From the NCBI GenBank assembly GCA_934476515.1, contig CAKSNZ010000001.1:124001-188000 (forward strand): DNA of 64,000 nt. Reading direction: 5' to 3'. This stretch comes from an uncultured Ruminococcus sp. GTDB lineage: Bacteria; Bacillota; Clostridia; Oscillospirales; Acutalibacteraceae. The position numbers and the translations under genes are program-made. The notes below the pieces were generated by a model. It ran no database searches. It worked only from the letters and a program-made list of their open reading frames with translations, and was not told the DNA's origin. Below, one piece after another: positions 42,039 through 51,733 of this stretch (position 1 is its first letter; every line of letters begins with the position of its first letter).

Positions 42039-43283
42039 TTATTTCTTTCTGTTTACAGTAAATGATTTTGCTGAGCCGTTATAAGCCTTTTTGCTTACTG
42101 TTGCAGTGCCGTAAACTCTGAACTTAGTTTTGCCCTTAGATACTGTTAACTTATAAGAAGTAGAAGAGAGTGTTTTTACATTTTTCCACTTGCCCTTAAC
42201 ATTTTTCTGAAGAACATACTTCTTAGCACCCTTTGACTTACTCCAAGATAAAGTAGCCTTGCTACCCTTTACTTTAGAAGTTGCCTTAGTAATCTTGCTA
42301 GGTACAATTTTAAATGTTTTTGCAACAGAACCGATTGTGTTGCCACTACCGTTAATATAAACTGTTGCAGTACCAACATTCTTGTTATTTCTATAGCTTA
42401 GTTTATAACTTGCAGCATCATAACCTGCCTTTACAGTTAGACCACTTTGTCCTACATTTTTACCGGTATAATCTTTATTCTTAACACCAACTACTGTTGC
42501 AGTATACTTATTTAGACAAAGAGCATATGTTTCACTAACATAACCGTTTACATCTTTAACCCAAATGCTCATATGTGCATTAGGATCATAATTTTTGTAG
42601 GTATAGTTAAATTCATTCTTTGCATTTAAAGTTATCGCCTGACCACAAACAGTTATAGTAGCACCTGATGTTCTGCCGTAGTTACATGTATGAACATAGA
42701 CAGTTTGTGGAGCATCTACAGTATTTAATCTATATGTAACTGTCTTGTCGCTATTAGTTCTTACATAAGAAACTGTAGTGAATTTAGTTTTTTTGCTAAC
42801 TTGACCTAGTGACATTAAGAAAGTACTGTTTATTTGTTTTTTAGTTTCATTTTTATAGTACGCCTTTACATAATAAGTACCTTTGCCTAAGAAACCGTAC
42901 ATTGCTTCATTGTTGTTATCGTTTTTAATTACAGTCAAATCTTTCTTATAAAGCAAGTTAGGGTCAGTATAAACTTCAACAAGATATGTTTCATTCCAGC
43001 TATACTGTGTATGATTAGTAAAACCAAAGTTAAGCATAAAGTTTGCATCATTCTTTAAAGTAAAAGAATAAACCTTCTCAAAAGTATCAACAAAACTGTC
43101 TGATGCTTGAGTTGTGCCTTTTCTTACACTGTCAATATAAGCAGTTCTGCTTTTGTATGTAGGAACATCCTTAATAGCAGTTGCATTTGTTACTGCTGAT
43201 GCTGAAACAGAACCTATCATTAGTACACTAACAGCAATACTTATTGCCATTAAAATTGAAATTAATCTTTTAGTATTATTCAT
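42039..43283 (-). CDS. Secreted protein with Fn3-like C-terminal domain
   Basis: A 414-residue exported protein. Signal peptide 1-30 (MNNTKRLISILMAISIAVSV, cleavage near ASAVT). Residues 40-150 resemble a pre-peptidase/PPC-type beta-sandwich (VYSFTLKNDANFMLNFGF and LGKGTYYVKAYYKN). Then unknown beta domains, and a C-terminal Fn3-like domain (ATLSWSKSKGAKKYVLQKNV). ATG 43283 lies five bases after GAGGAGGG; an upstream ATG overlaps the site. No anchor. It follows the dockerin protein gene on the same strand, but a terminator separates them. Role unknown; carbohydrate contact possible. Confidence 0.7.
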   Translation of the reverse strand: MNNTKRLISILMAISIAVSVLMIGSVSASAVTNATAIKDVPTYKSRTAYIDSVRKGTTQASDSFVDTFEKVYSFTLKNDANFMLNFGFTNHTQYSWNETYLVEVYTDPNLLYKKDLTVIKNDNNNEAMYGFLGKGTYYVKAYYKNETKKQINSTFLMSLGQVSKKTKFTTVSYVRTNSDKTVTYRLNTVDAPQTVYVHTCNYGRTSGATITVCGQAITLNAKNEFNYTYKNYDPNAHMSIWVKDVNGYVSETYALCLNKYTATVVGVKNKDYTGKNVGQSGLTVKAGYDAASYKLSYRNNKNVGTATVYINGSGNTIGSVAKTFKIVPSKITKATSKVKGSKATLSWSKSKGAKKYVLQKNVKGKWKNVKTLSSTSYKLTVSKGKTKFRVYGTATVSKKAYNGSAKSFTVNRKK

Positions 43284-43400
43284 AAATACCCTCCTCAATA
43301 TTATACTACAATTATACTATTATATAAGAAATTTTTGCAATAGTTATAATTCACAAAAAACTGAACAAGATGTAGTAAATGTACATAAACAACAAAAAGA

Positions 43401-43426
43401 AAGGAACTGCCAAAAGACAGTTCCTT
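43401..43426 (-). terminator. Terminator of the Sas6-like gene
   Basis: 9-bp stem AAGGAACTG / CAGTTCCTT with an 8-base loop, followed by CTTTTTGTTG on the minus strand. Confidence 0.8.
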
Positions 43427-43485
43427 CTTTGAAATATTCTTTTTTCTGGAGAAAAAATTTTAATGAACAAAATCTATTAACCAAA

Positions 43486-45678
43486 TTACATATTTAATAC
43501 TGATTTTTGAATAGCTGTTGCATCCTTAACATCAATTCTGCCATCTTTGTTGTAGTCAGCAACTGATAAGTTTTCCTGAGCAATATCTGCTTTTTGAACA
43601 ACATACTTTTGAATTAATGTTGCATCCTTAATGTCTATCTTACCGTCACCATTAGTGTCCCCCAATAGCTTTTCACTACTAGCTTCACCAACATTATATA
43701 GCATTGTTTTCTCTACAGTTTTTCCGTTAGAATCCTTAGCAACAAACTTTAGTGAATAGCTACCATCCTTTGATGGTGTCCACTTAGCAGTATTTGTTGT
43801 TGTATTAGTTAGTTTTTCATTATTTACATAGAATTCATAAGAAACATTACCCTTATTGTTATATGCTTCTGACTGTAGAGTAATTGCAGCACCAACACCC
43901 TGACCGGAATTTTTATCTGCACCACAGTTAATTTCTAGAGGAGCTTCGTTTACAACTGTATCTGATAGTAAAGCACCCATTCTAGCTAGTGGTACTGTAA
44001 TATTATCAACATCTTCCTTTTCGTGTGAAGTTGATGGGTCATAGCTATATTCAACATTTGCATTATCTAACATTGATGGGTCATGTGGTAATGTATCCAT
44101 ACCGGAAGTACCGTATGTTAAAATCTGCATTGCACCAATACCCTTAGTTTCAATATAGTTTCTGTCAATGCCTAGAGTTTTTAGTGGAATAGCTACTTCA
44201 TAGATGTAACCATATTCTGATTTGTAACCAAGGTCTTTAAAGTCAACCCAGCTTGAGTTAGGGTCAAGATTATCACCAAGTTTACGATCACCCTTTGCAC
44301 CGTTTATACCAATAATTGAATCACTCTTTGTACCGTTAGCATACTTAATCTTGAAACCGTTTCGGTTATCCTGAGCTTGGAACGAATTAACACCGATAGG
44401 AACTCTTGTGTCATAGTTGAACATATATGTTCCATCTGTATCCTTAGTATCTGCCTTAAAGATTGATGCACCACCGTTAGAGTTGTTTGAATCCATCGCT
44501 ACAAGTGTATCAATATGTGTTGTGAAAGATACATTACCATCTTTAGCAACACCACCGTCACAACCCCAAACAAATGGATTTGTAAAAGTTGAACCGTCTT
44601 TATTTGTGCCTATCGCCTTGCCTGTTGCCTGTTTGTCAGGGTCAATAGAAAGTGCTAGGTACATTGGAATACTGTTTCTCCATGGTCTTGCTTCGTTTGA
44701 TGTAGCAAAGTCATCATTTGGTGAAACAATATAAGTTGTGTTTGCCATTTCCCACATAAAGTATAGGTTATCATCATCCCATGCACCATATAGTGCGTAT
44801 GCATCCCAAGGCTGTTCGTGCATTGAAGATGGCATATATACTCTTGGGTCATCGTTTGCAACACCCTGAGCAATAATCATTGAGCTATCCCAATCATCTG
44901 TCTTACCATCAACTGTGACTTTCTTATACTTACCTAATTGCTTATTAGGGTTTGTACCATAGTAACCACCCTCTGCCTCAGTTGCGTGACCATCTGACTT
45001 AGCAGAGAAAGTTGTCTTTGTTGATGTAAATTTTTTCTTAAATGTATATTCTTGAGTTGTTTCAACAGCATCACTACCCTTAGTTGTAAGAGTTAGTTTA
45101 ATTGTACTGTTACCGATTTTACCTTCGCCGACTCTGATTGTATCACCGTTAGCATAAGTTTTCTTAGCAGAACCGTCAATAGAATAAAAACCTGTCTTGC
45201 TACCCTTTAGACCAAGTTTTACTTCAATGTAATCTTTGCTGAAAGTAGTACCTGATGGTGTGTAAGAAAAACCATAAGCATGGTCGTCCATCTTACCATA
45301 ATTAACCCACTTAGAATCAGCAGTTAAAAGTTTACATTCCCCTGTCTTTAAGCTAAGACCTGAATTTTCAGGGAACTGTTCTTTACCTGCACCTTTTTCA
45401 AGACCATTGTTGAAAATTACATTCTCAGATTTATATGTAGCCGGAAAATCAATAGAGTAAAGACCATCTGCACCTTTTTCCATTAACTGACCCGGCCATT
45501 TTGCATTTTCTTTTGTACCGTAGGCATATACATAGACCTTTGCCCAATTGTATTTTGAATTATCAAAATACGCTCTTGAACCTTCAGCAGCTGAAACTGA
45601 ACCCATTGTGATTAATGTACAACTTAGCATAATCGCAAGTGTTAGTAGTACGCTTACATACCTTTTCATATATTTCAT
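43486..45678 (-). CDS. sas6: Sas6-like amylosome protein: CBM26, CBM74-like domain and dockerin
   Basis: A 730-residue exported starch-binding protein. Signal peptide 1-31; CBM26-like module about 32-130 (KVYVYAYGTKENAKWPGQLM, VIFNNGLEKG); an Ig-like stretch to about 230; a large module about 240-570 that matches CBM74 as I recall it from R. bromii Sas6 (DAYALYGAWDDDNLYFMWEM); an Ig-like domain (about 575-665, GVGAAITLQSEAYNNKGNVS); and a C-terminal dockerin with two calcium loops (GDTNGDGKIDIKDATLIQKY; ADYNKDGRIDVKDATAIQKS). It has no catalytic residues: it binds granular starch and docks onto a cohesin scaffold. Length agrees with Sas6 as I remember it. Start 45678 follows GGAGGG. Confidence 0.85.
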   Translation of the reverse strand: MKYMKRYVSVLLTLAIMLSCTLITMGSVSAAEGSRAYFDNSKYNWAKVYVYAYGTKENAKWPGQLMEKGADGLYSIDFPATYKSENVIFNNGLEKGAGKEQFPENSGLSLKTGECKLLTADSKWVNYGKMDDHAYGFSYTPSGTTFSKDYIEVKLGLKGSKTGFYSIDGSAKKTYANGDTIRVGEGKIGNSTIKLTLTTKGSDAVETTQEYTFKKKFTSTKTTFSAKSDGHATEAEGGYYGTNPNKQLGKYKKVTVDGKTDDWDSSMIIAQGVANDDPRVYMPSSMHEQPWDAYALYGAWDDDNLYFMWEMANTTYIVSPNDDFATSNEARPWRNSIPMYLALSIDPDKQATGKAIGTNKDGSTFTNPFVWGCDGGVAKDGNVSFTTHIDTLVAMDSNNSNGGASIFKADTKDTDGTYMFNYDTRVPIGVNSFQAQDNRNGFKIKYANGTKSDSIIGINGAKGDRKLGDNLDPNSSWVDFKDLGYKSEYGYIYEVAIPLKTLGIDRNYIETKGIGAMQILTYGTSGMDTLPHDPSMLDNANVEYSYDPSTSHEKEDVDNITVPLARMGALLSDTVVNEAPLEINCGADKNSGQGVGAAITLQSEAYNNKGNVSYEFYVNNEKLTNTTTNTAKWTPSKDGSYSLKFVAKDSNGKTVEKTMLYNVGEASSEKLLGDTNGDGKIDIKDATLIQKYVVQKADIAQENLSVADYNKDGRIDVKDATAIQKSVLNM

Positions 45679-45707
45679 AGTTACCCTCCTAATACTCTCT
45701 GTGAATA

Positions 45708-45736
45708 ATCATAGCATATTAAACACATTTGTACAA
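45708..45736 (-). promoter_or_regulatory. Promoter of the Sas6-like gene
   Basis: Minus-strand TTGTAC (45731-45736), 17 bases, TATGAT (45708-45713), 30 bases before the ATG. Confidence 0.65.
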
Positions 45737-45858
45737 TACCTTTGATTTATTTTGTATTTTTAGACAAAGGAGCAAGTGAATTATGAGACAAATAGCACAA
45801 ACTAAATTACAAGACTATGAACAAACATAATATATTCCGTTAAGTTGTTCATAAAAAT

Positions 45859-45881
45859 AAGGGAGTCTTTGCGACTCCCTT
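45859..45881 (-). terminator. Terminator of the vanW-family gene
   Basis: 9-bp perfect stem AAGGGAGTC / GACTCCCTT, 5-base loop, followed by ATTTTTATG on the minus strand. Confidence 0.85.
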
Positions 45882-45897
45882 AAAAATTTAACATATT

Positions 45898-47724
45898 TTA
45901 TTCTACATGACCACCATGCTTATAATCTGTACCACCACTATCAGGTGTCTGAACAGAAGCACCGTTCTTTAGACTATAATATGAACTTGGCAATTCTTCT
46001 CTGCGGATTTCTTTACCCTTACTATTTTTATAAATTCTATATGATCTCGCTCTATAGTAAGAGGACTGAATGTCATAGTTTTTGCTATATGTATCAATTA
46101 CATCATAAGAATCATCCTTGATACCGTAGAATGCTGCGTGAAGAGTTGTACCCTCCATATAACAAGCCAAGAATACTTGATATTTAGAATTATTCTTTAG
46201 CTTTAGGTCAAGATTGCCATAGTCAATAGCAGCATCAAAGCCACTCTTAGCATATACTGATGGATAAGTATGAGGTGAACGCTCAGCAATAGTTAGATTA
46301 CTTCTTACTGCTGCATTGTAGATTGTTGTACTGGACTGGCAGATACCACCACCAACACCATCAGTAAAGTTACCGTCAACAATAACACCTGCTGATGCAT
46401 AACCCAGAGAAGTATCGTTACTGTTACCTGTGCAACCATTAAATGACCAAGTTTCACCGGGGTCAATAATACTACCGTTACAAGCCTTTAGAGAAACTTT
46501 CATATTCTGATTACCGTTAGCATCATTTGTTGAATAAGTTTCCCAAGCAGCAAGTAACTGCATATTTTTCTTTAGGAATGCAACATCATACTTAGGCTGA
46601 GTTGCAGTTCTTGTTACTGTAACCGTACCTGTATATGTACCGGAAGCATTGCCTTTTTCAATAATTGAATTAATCTGTGACTGTAAATCATCTTTATCTA
46701 CCTCAAGACCTGACTTACCTTCTTCATAAGTAAACATAGGACTTGAATCAGGGTTAAACTTAGTTACCCTTGCATCCTTTGCTTTTACATTATATTTCTT
46801 ATAAATCTTATTAATTAGCTTGTCAACTGATGACTGGTTTAGACTGGCAGAAATCTTCATTACCTGTTCTTTAGCATACTCATTACCGTTGCTATCAGTT
46901 GTTGTTGGATAAGTTGTACCGTCAGCCATTCTCTTTGAAATAATCTTTTCATCATCAAGAACAGTAGAAGTATCATACTTAAAAGTAAAGTCATCTTCGG
47001 TATAAGTTGTTTCTTCACCGTCAACATTAACTGTAATGTTCATCTTTGGTCTAGACTTAATTTCTTCACTTTTTAGAAGAATTCTAGCCTGTACTACTGT
47101 TAAGCCACCAATATCAACACCGGAAACTTTAGTACCTTTTGCAAAAACAAATTCACCTTTGTCATTTGTAATAGCTACAGTTGGCTTTGTTTCTGAAGTA
47201 GTTGTTTCTTGCTGTGCATTATTGTTACTAGGAGAAACAACACCTTGAACAACAAATACCAATACAACACAAAGTACAACTACTGCACCGATAATTGAAC
47301 CGATAATAGCCTTTTTATTCTTAGGTTTCTTTGTTTCTTCTTTAACATCATCAACCATTTCCGGATCTTTAGTTATATCAACTAATTCCTCGGTAGGGTT
47401 ACTGTTAGAAGGCTTTGTTTCTTCTTTTTCCTCAGTTTTCTTATTTTCTTTTTTCTCTCTATGTTCTACCTTTTTCTCTTTATGTTCGGGTTTCTTTTCT
47501 TCTTTATGTTCAGGCTTTGTTGCCTTTTTGCTAATATCTACTTGGTCAGATTCTTTCTTATCTGACTTTTCTTTTTTTACTTGTTCATCATTCTTACCAT
47601 AAAGAATACGATTAACTTTTTCGTTTATATTACGCATATCTTGTGTATTATAGTCAGATGGCTCAAAGTTGTCATCATCTTCTAAATCAGCAAGATAATT
47701 TAGTTCATCCAAATCTCTACTCAC
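45898..47724 (-). CDS. VanW-family membrane-anchored protein with peptidoglycan-binding-like domain
   Basis: A 608-residue protein. Residues 1-138 are a highly charged cytoplasmic region with imperfect EHKEKK repeats; one transmembrane helix (about 140-163); then an outside part with YoaR-type putative peptidoglycan-binding domain (VSGVDIGGLTVVQARILLKS) and the VanW domain (GETWSFNGCTGNSNDTSLGY, GVGGGICQSSTTIYNAAVRS). VanW accessory proteins occur in some vancomycin clusters, but most homologues like this stand alone and have no proven role. Probable wall-associated function. Monocistronic. Confidence 0.85.
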   Translation of the reverse strand: MSRDLDELNYLADLEDDDNFEPSDYNTQDMRNINEKVNRILYGKNDEQVKKEKSDKKESDQVDISKKATKPEHKEEKKPEHKEKKVEHREKKENKKTEEKEETKPSNSNPTEELVDITKDPEMVDDVKEETKKPKNKKAIIGSIIGAVVVLCVVLVFVVQGVVSPSNNNAQQETTTSETKPTVAITNDKGEFVFAKGTKVSGVDIGGLTVVQARILLKSEEIKSRPKMNITVNVDGEETTYTEDDFTFKYDTSTVLDDEKIISKRMADGTTYPTTTDSNGNEYAKEQVMKISASLNQSSVDKLINKIYKKYNVKAKDARVTKFNPDSSPMFTYEEGKSGLEVDKDDLQSQINSIIEKGNASGTYTGTVTVTRTATQPKYDVAFLKKNMQLLAAWETYSTNDANGNQNMKVSLKACNGSIIDPGETWSFNGCTGNSNDTSLGYASAGVIVDGNFTDGVGGGICQSSTTIYNAAVRSNLTIAERSPHTYPSVYAKSGFDAAIDYGNLDLKLKNNSKYQVFLACYMEGTTLHAAFYGIKDDSYDVIDTYSKNYDIQSSYYRARSYRIYKNSKGKEIRREELPSSYYSLKNGASVQTPDSGGTDYKHGGHVE

Positions 47725-47952
47725 AGAAAACTCTCCTTCTTACATATTCTCTTTCTCTTAATCATTTCTTAATAATCGTATAATGTCCTACTTATAAGAA
47801 TACTACAATAAACCGAAAAATTAAAGTGACAACCTTGTAACTTTTTGTCGAATTAATGACAAAGATATTTTAGCTAAAACATTAGTTTTTAGGGAAGTTA
47901 CATATAATGACAAATTATTTATATAAAAAGAAGTATCATTATTGTAGTTTTG

Positions 47953-47981
47953 TTGAAAAGTCCGATATTTTTTTATATAAT
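47953..47981 (+). promoter_or_regulatory. Promoter of the glycolipid glycosyltransferase gene
   Basis: TTGAAA (47953-47958), 17 bases, TATAAT (47976-47981), giving a leader of about 23 bases to the ATG at 48011. Confidence 0.75.
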
Positions 47982-48010
47982 TAGTATTAGAAATTTATAT
48001 GGTGAATAAA

Positions 48011-49171
48011 ATGAAAGTGTTAATATTACTGACCGACACCGGTGGAGGTCATCACAGAGCCAGTCTTGCTCTGAAAAAAACAATAGAAAATGTTGAGGGT
48101 AATGAGGTTGTTATTGAAGATGCCTTAATGTATAGTTCTAAATTTTTACATTGGATTGTTACCAAGGGCTACTTGTTCTTTGCAAACAAAACTCCCAGAC
48201 TTTACGGTAAAATATATAACTCTGCTGACAAGGTGTCTTTCCTAGACAAGGCAGTTCACGGTATCGCTTCTTTTTACTCAAGAAAGTTAGGAAAGTTATT
48301 TGATAAATTCAAACCTGATTGTGTAATCAGCTGTCATGCCTTTTGCACAGAGATGGTATCTGCCCTTAAAAAGAAAGGTCGTACAAGTGCTCTGCTATTT
48401 AGCATTGTAACAGACTATGCTGCTCATGCTGCATATATTAATGACCTTGTAGATGCTTATATTGTAGCTAACAACGATATTGTACATCAGCTTAGAGACC
48501 AATACAATGTTGACTGTTCTATTATCTATCCTTTAGGTATTCCCATTTATGAAGAGTTCTATAAGCATTGTGATAAATACGCTATGAGAGAAAAGCTGGG
48601 TCTTTCACTTCACAAAAAAACTGTTCTTATGATGGCAGGTTCTTTTGGTGTTACTAACATTCTTGAAATCTACAAGAACCTAAACAAGTACCCTAGTGAT
48701 TATCAACTGATTGTTGTTACCGGTAAAAATGAAAAGTTGTTTAGAACATTCCGTCATATAGTAAGAAGTGGCGTTATTAAGAATAAAAAAGAACCAACAG
48801 TTAAAATCACTATTCCTACAAAGCTATGTTACTTTGTTGACAACATTGAGGACTATATGAGTGCCAGTGATTTAATTATCACTAAACCCGGTGGTCTTAC
48901 TGTTTCGGAAGCTATGGCCAAGGAACTTCCTATGGCAATTTTCCGTTCTTATGACGGTCAAGAAAAAGACAATGCTGAGTTCTTAAAAAGGCATAACCTA
49001 GCCTTTACCCTTAGAAAAGGCAGAGAAGGAATACGTCAGCTAAATGACTTTATTGCCAATGACCAAGAACTTGAAATGATGCGTAACAACATACATATCT
49101 TCAAGAAAGAAAATAGCAGTCAAAACATTTACAGACTTCTAGAAGAAAAACTTCATCAATCTAATAACTAA
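48011..49171 (+). CDS. MGDG-synthase-like glycosyltransferase (UgtP type)
   Basis: A 386-residue GT28-type enzyme that adds sugar from a UDP-sugar to diacylglycerol or a related lipid. N-terminal acceptor domain begins KVLILLTDTGGGHHRASLAL (MGDG_synth signature); the C-terminal donor domain has MMAGSFGVTN, then SDLIITKPGGLTVSEAMAKE, the nucleotide-sugar motif. ATG 48011 has GGTGA six bases ahead and fits the family start; an in-frame ATG four codons upstream has none. Membrane-associated, supplying glycolipid anchors or membrane lipid. Monocistronic. Confidence 0.87.
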   Translation: MKVLILLTDTGGGHHRASLALKKTIENVEGNEVVIEDALMYSSKFLHWIVTKGYLFFANKTPRLYGKIYNSADKVSFLDKAVHGIASFYSRKLGKLFDKFKPDCVISCHAFCTEMVSALKKKGRTSALLFSIVTDYAAHAAYINDLVDAYIVANNDIVHQLRDQYNVDCSIIYPLGIPIYEEFYKHCDKYAMREKLGLSLHKKTVLMMAGSFGVTNILEIYKNLNKYPSDYQLIVVTGKNEKLFRTFRHIVRSGVIKNKKEPTVKITIPTKLCYFVDNIEDYMSASDLIITKPGGLTVSEAMAKELPMAIFRSYDGQEKDNAEFLKRHNLAFTLRKGREGIRQLNDFIANDQELEMMRNNIHIFKKENSSQNIYRLLEEKLHQSNN

Positions 49172-49175
49172 CTGT

Positions 49176-49201
49176 AAAAGTCACATTTTTATGTGGCTTT
49201 T
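49176..49201. terminator. Bidirectional terminator
   Basis: 11-bp stem AAAAGTCACAT / ATGTGGCTTTT (one G-U) with a TTTT loop, between converging genes. Confidence 0.8.
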
Positions 49202-49210
49202 ATTTTTTAA

Positions 49211-51532
49211 TTAATTATCCTTTAACCTTACTGCAAGTACAGTTATATCATCATCTTTTATACCTTCATTATGTCGCATAGCCTCTTCAACAACTGCCTC
49301 GGCAAGTTCCTGACAGCTACCTTTATTCCAAGACTTTATTAAACTTAGTAGCCATTTGTCCTCACCCATAATAGCTCCATCACTTAACATAACAATCATA
49401 TCCTCTCCGGAAAGGGTGGTTTCCTCTTTTGTAAAATACACTTCGTTTAATATGCCTGCCGGAATTGATGGTATTTCTTTTCGCATCACCCTACCTTTCT
49501 TTTTCACATATGTATAAGGTGCACCGGCTTTTAGGAATTCCGTTCTGCCTGTAAATAGATTAATTGAAGAAACATCAACTGTAGCCAAACTTTCTTCTTG
49601 ACTTTTTACCATCAATGCTGAATTTGTCAACCCTAAAGCACAATCAAATGAAAGTCCTGATTTCACTAGTTTTTCCATTAGGTTTACTGTCATCATAGAG
49701 TCAACTGCTGCTCTGCCACCGGTACCCATACCATCACTGATTAGGGAAACAAAGTTACCTTTATCATCATTAAAACATACTATACTGTCACCACACATTC
49801 TGCCATTGTTTGCAATATGCTGATATGAACCAACTTCAGTTTCGTACAGTGGTCTTTCGTTTAGCACAACTCTCACTCTATCTTGAGCAATAGTAGTTAC
49901 CGGATCAAGAAATCTTCTGCCACAACATTTTTCCACTTCTCTCCTAAGTACAGATTTTTTAATTGAACCTTTACTTCTATCGGAAAGTTCCATTTCTACT
50001 GTCATTTCACTATCCATAATCCTACAATTGCAAAGTATAGGAATAAGGTTATATTGCCTTAGCATATAGGAAATTTTCTCACTACTGTCTAAGTCACACA
50101 CATCTGTCTTAGAAAATTCATCTGCCATATCTTTTAATATGTCGGAAAGTCCACCAAACTGACCTGCAAGACCACCTCTGATAGTATCAATTCTCCTCAT
50201 ACTTTCCATACTCATAAGGTAGGACTGATAATACCGATTTATTGCAGTACTTAGTTCAGATTTTCTACAACATTTCTTAACAAACAAAGCATCAATATCA
50301 TCAACAGTTATGTGGCAATTTTTCTTTAAATTTTCTGTTAATCGGTTAAAATCATCTTCAGAAACACCTTTCTCTCTTTCCCAACAAAACACTCTCATTC
50401 CACAACTTGAACAAACATTTGCTTTAGCATTTAAGTAAACATCAGGGAAAGAATCTACATTCATTTCTCGCATTTTGTCAGAAACCCTTGTAACACAAGA
50501 AGATACATCTTTCAAGGCTTTTGAAGAAAAGTTAAGCCTACTGATAACATTTTCTTTTAAGGCAATGCCACTATTTACATCATCACAAGGAGAAAACAAA
50601 GCCGAAACAACATTGCCAACTGCATTAGGTATCATAAAGAATAACCCGGCACCAAATACAGACTCAACTGCTAAGGCAAAAATCAAGTCCTTATCACCTG
50701 AAGAAAAAGACATTATTATATTTGACAATATAAATGCAACTGCAGTACCAATCTTACCTGTAGATGAAAAAAGCCCTGCCATCAGTCCACCAAAACCAAA
50801 ACCACCACACAAAAAGCTAAGTGAAAGTGAACTTAAAGAAAACACAACACCGGTTGAAATGCCACCGATTGTACCACCGGCAACACCACCAAACTTTGCA
50901 CAAAGAAGTACAACCACAACTGCTAATGCTCTACCAAAAGAAAATTTTCCGATACCAAGTCCACCAAGTGCAAGCAAAAGAATACAACCTGACATTACTA
51001 TGCAAGAAAGTTCTTGTTGAGTAAAAGAAGTTAAGTTCCTTCGTGATGAACAAAGGCAAATTGCCCTATCCAAGAAAAATGCACCTGATGCTGAAATTAA
51101 TGCTTCAACTGTACAAAGTGCAAATGAACTTAACTGAGAAGTATCGGAAAAAAGCAATGCAATGCCTGTTGCAAATACCGGTAAAAAAGCTACCATTGCC
51201 GGAAAAGCCGTACTTTTGCTAATATTCTTTATATCATTTGCTACAAATCTAATTGCACCTATAGCAACCACAATTGCTATGTATCTGAAACAATTATCCG
51301 GATCAAGCACAACATATCCGAAGATTGTACCAAGCATTGAAGTTATAAGATTTCTATAAGGAACTGAAGCAACATATGCAGCACCAAATGGAGAAAGTTG
51401 CCCAAAAACTGCACCTCTTGAAATTAACACACCACACAAAAAATAAATACCTTGCATCAAAATATTTTTTCCTGTTGAACTTTCTTTAAATTCATTCCAC
51501 CTACCGGAAAGTAGCTTTTTAACTGCTGTCAT
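49211..51532 (-). CDS. spoIIE: Stage II sporulation protein E (serine phosphatase)
   Basis: A 773-residue protein. About ten transmembrane helices (residues 20-315) precede a cytoplasmic linker (with Cys-rich NVCSSCGMRVFCWERE) and a C-terminal PP2C-type phosphatase (about 565-773): metal-binding Asp in SLISDGMGTGGRA and MLSDGAIMGEDK, then KDDDITVLAVRL. In sporulation it sits at the asymmetric septum and dephosphorylates SpoIIAA to activate sigma-F. The ATG at 51532 has AGGA nine bases ahead and is preferred; another ATG six codons earlier has no site. Length is close to Bacillus SpoIIE (827). Confidence 0.95.
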   Translation of the reverse strand: MTAVKKLLSGRWNEFKESSTGKNILMQGIYFLCGVLISRGAVFGQLSPFGAAYVASVPYRNLITSMLGTIFGYVVLDPDNCFRYIAIVVAIGAIRFVANDIKNISKSTAFPAMVAFLPVFATGIALLFSDTSQLSSFALCTVEALISASGAFFLDRAICLCSSRRNLTSFTQQELSCIVMSGCILLLALGGLGIGKFSFGRALAVVVVLLCAKFGGVAGGTIGGISTGVVFSLSSLSLSFLCGGFGFGGLMAGLFSSTGKIGTAVAFILSNIIMSFSSGDKDLIFALAVESVFGAGLFFMIPNAVGNVVSALFSPCDDVNSGIALKENVISRLNFSSKALKDVSSCVTRVSDKMREMNVDSFPDVYLNAKANVCSSCGMRVFCWEREKGVSEDDFNRLTENLKKNCHITVDDIDALFVKKCCRKSELSTAINRYYQSYLMSMESMRRIDTIRGGLAGQFGGLSDILKDMADEFSKTDVCDLDSSEKISYMLRQYNLIPILCNCRIMDSEMTVEMELSDRSKGSIKKSVLRREVEKCCGRRFLDPVTTIAQDRVRVVLNERPLYETEVGSYQHIANNGRMCGDSIVCFNDDKGNFVSLISDGMGTGGRAAVDSMMTVNLMEKLVKSGLSFDCALGLTNSALMVKSQEESLATVDVSSINLFTGRTEFLKAGAPYTYVKKKGRVMRKEIPSIPAGILNEVYFTKEETTLSGEDMIVMLSDGAIMGEDKWLLSLIKSWNKGSCQELAEAVVEEAMRHNEGIKDDDITVLAVRLKDN

Positions 51533-51676
51533 TTTTACACATCCTGTCATATTAATAAGGGTAATTTCATATCCTTGATATTGTGTTTTTATTATAGTCA
51601 GTTGCCCACAACAGTTTTGTCACAATGTGAATGTACCTTTTTAGTTTGTTTTCCTTTACTTTGTAGAATAAAAAAA

Positions 51677-51702
51677 GAAAGCTCCCATTGTCGAGAGCTT
51701 TC
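51677..51702 (-). terminator. Terminator of the maltodextrin hydrolase gene
   Basis: 8-bp stem GAAAGCTC / GAGCTTTC with a 10-base loop, then T7 in the minus sense. Confidence 0.8.
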
Positions 51703-51733
51703 CTCATTTTTACCGTTATATCGGTAGAAAAAA

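Noticed and set aside
45783..45830. A 15-codon frame behind AAAGGAG between the Sas6-like and VanW-type genes
   Set aside because: The spacing to the ATG is long, there is no promoter or own terminator, and the stretch lies within the upstream region of the Sas6-like gene.
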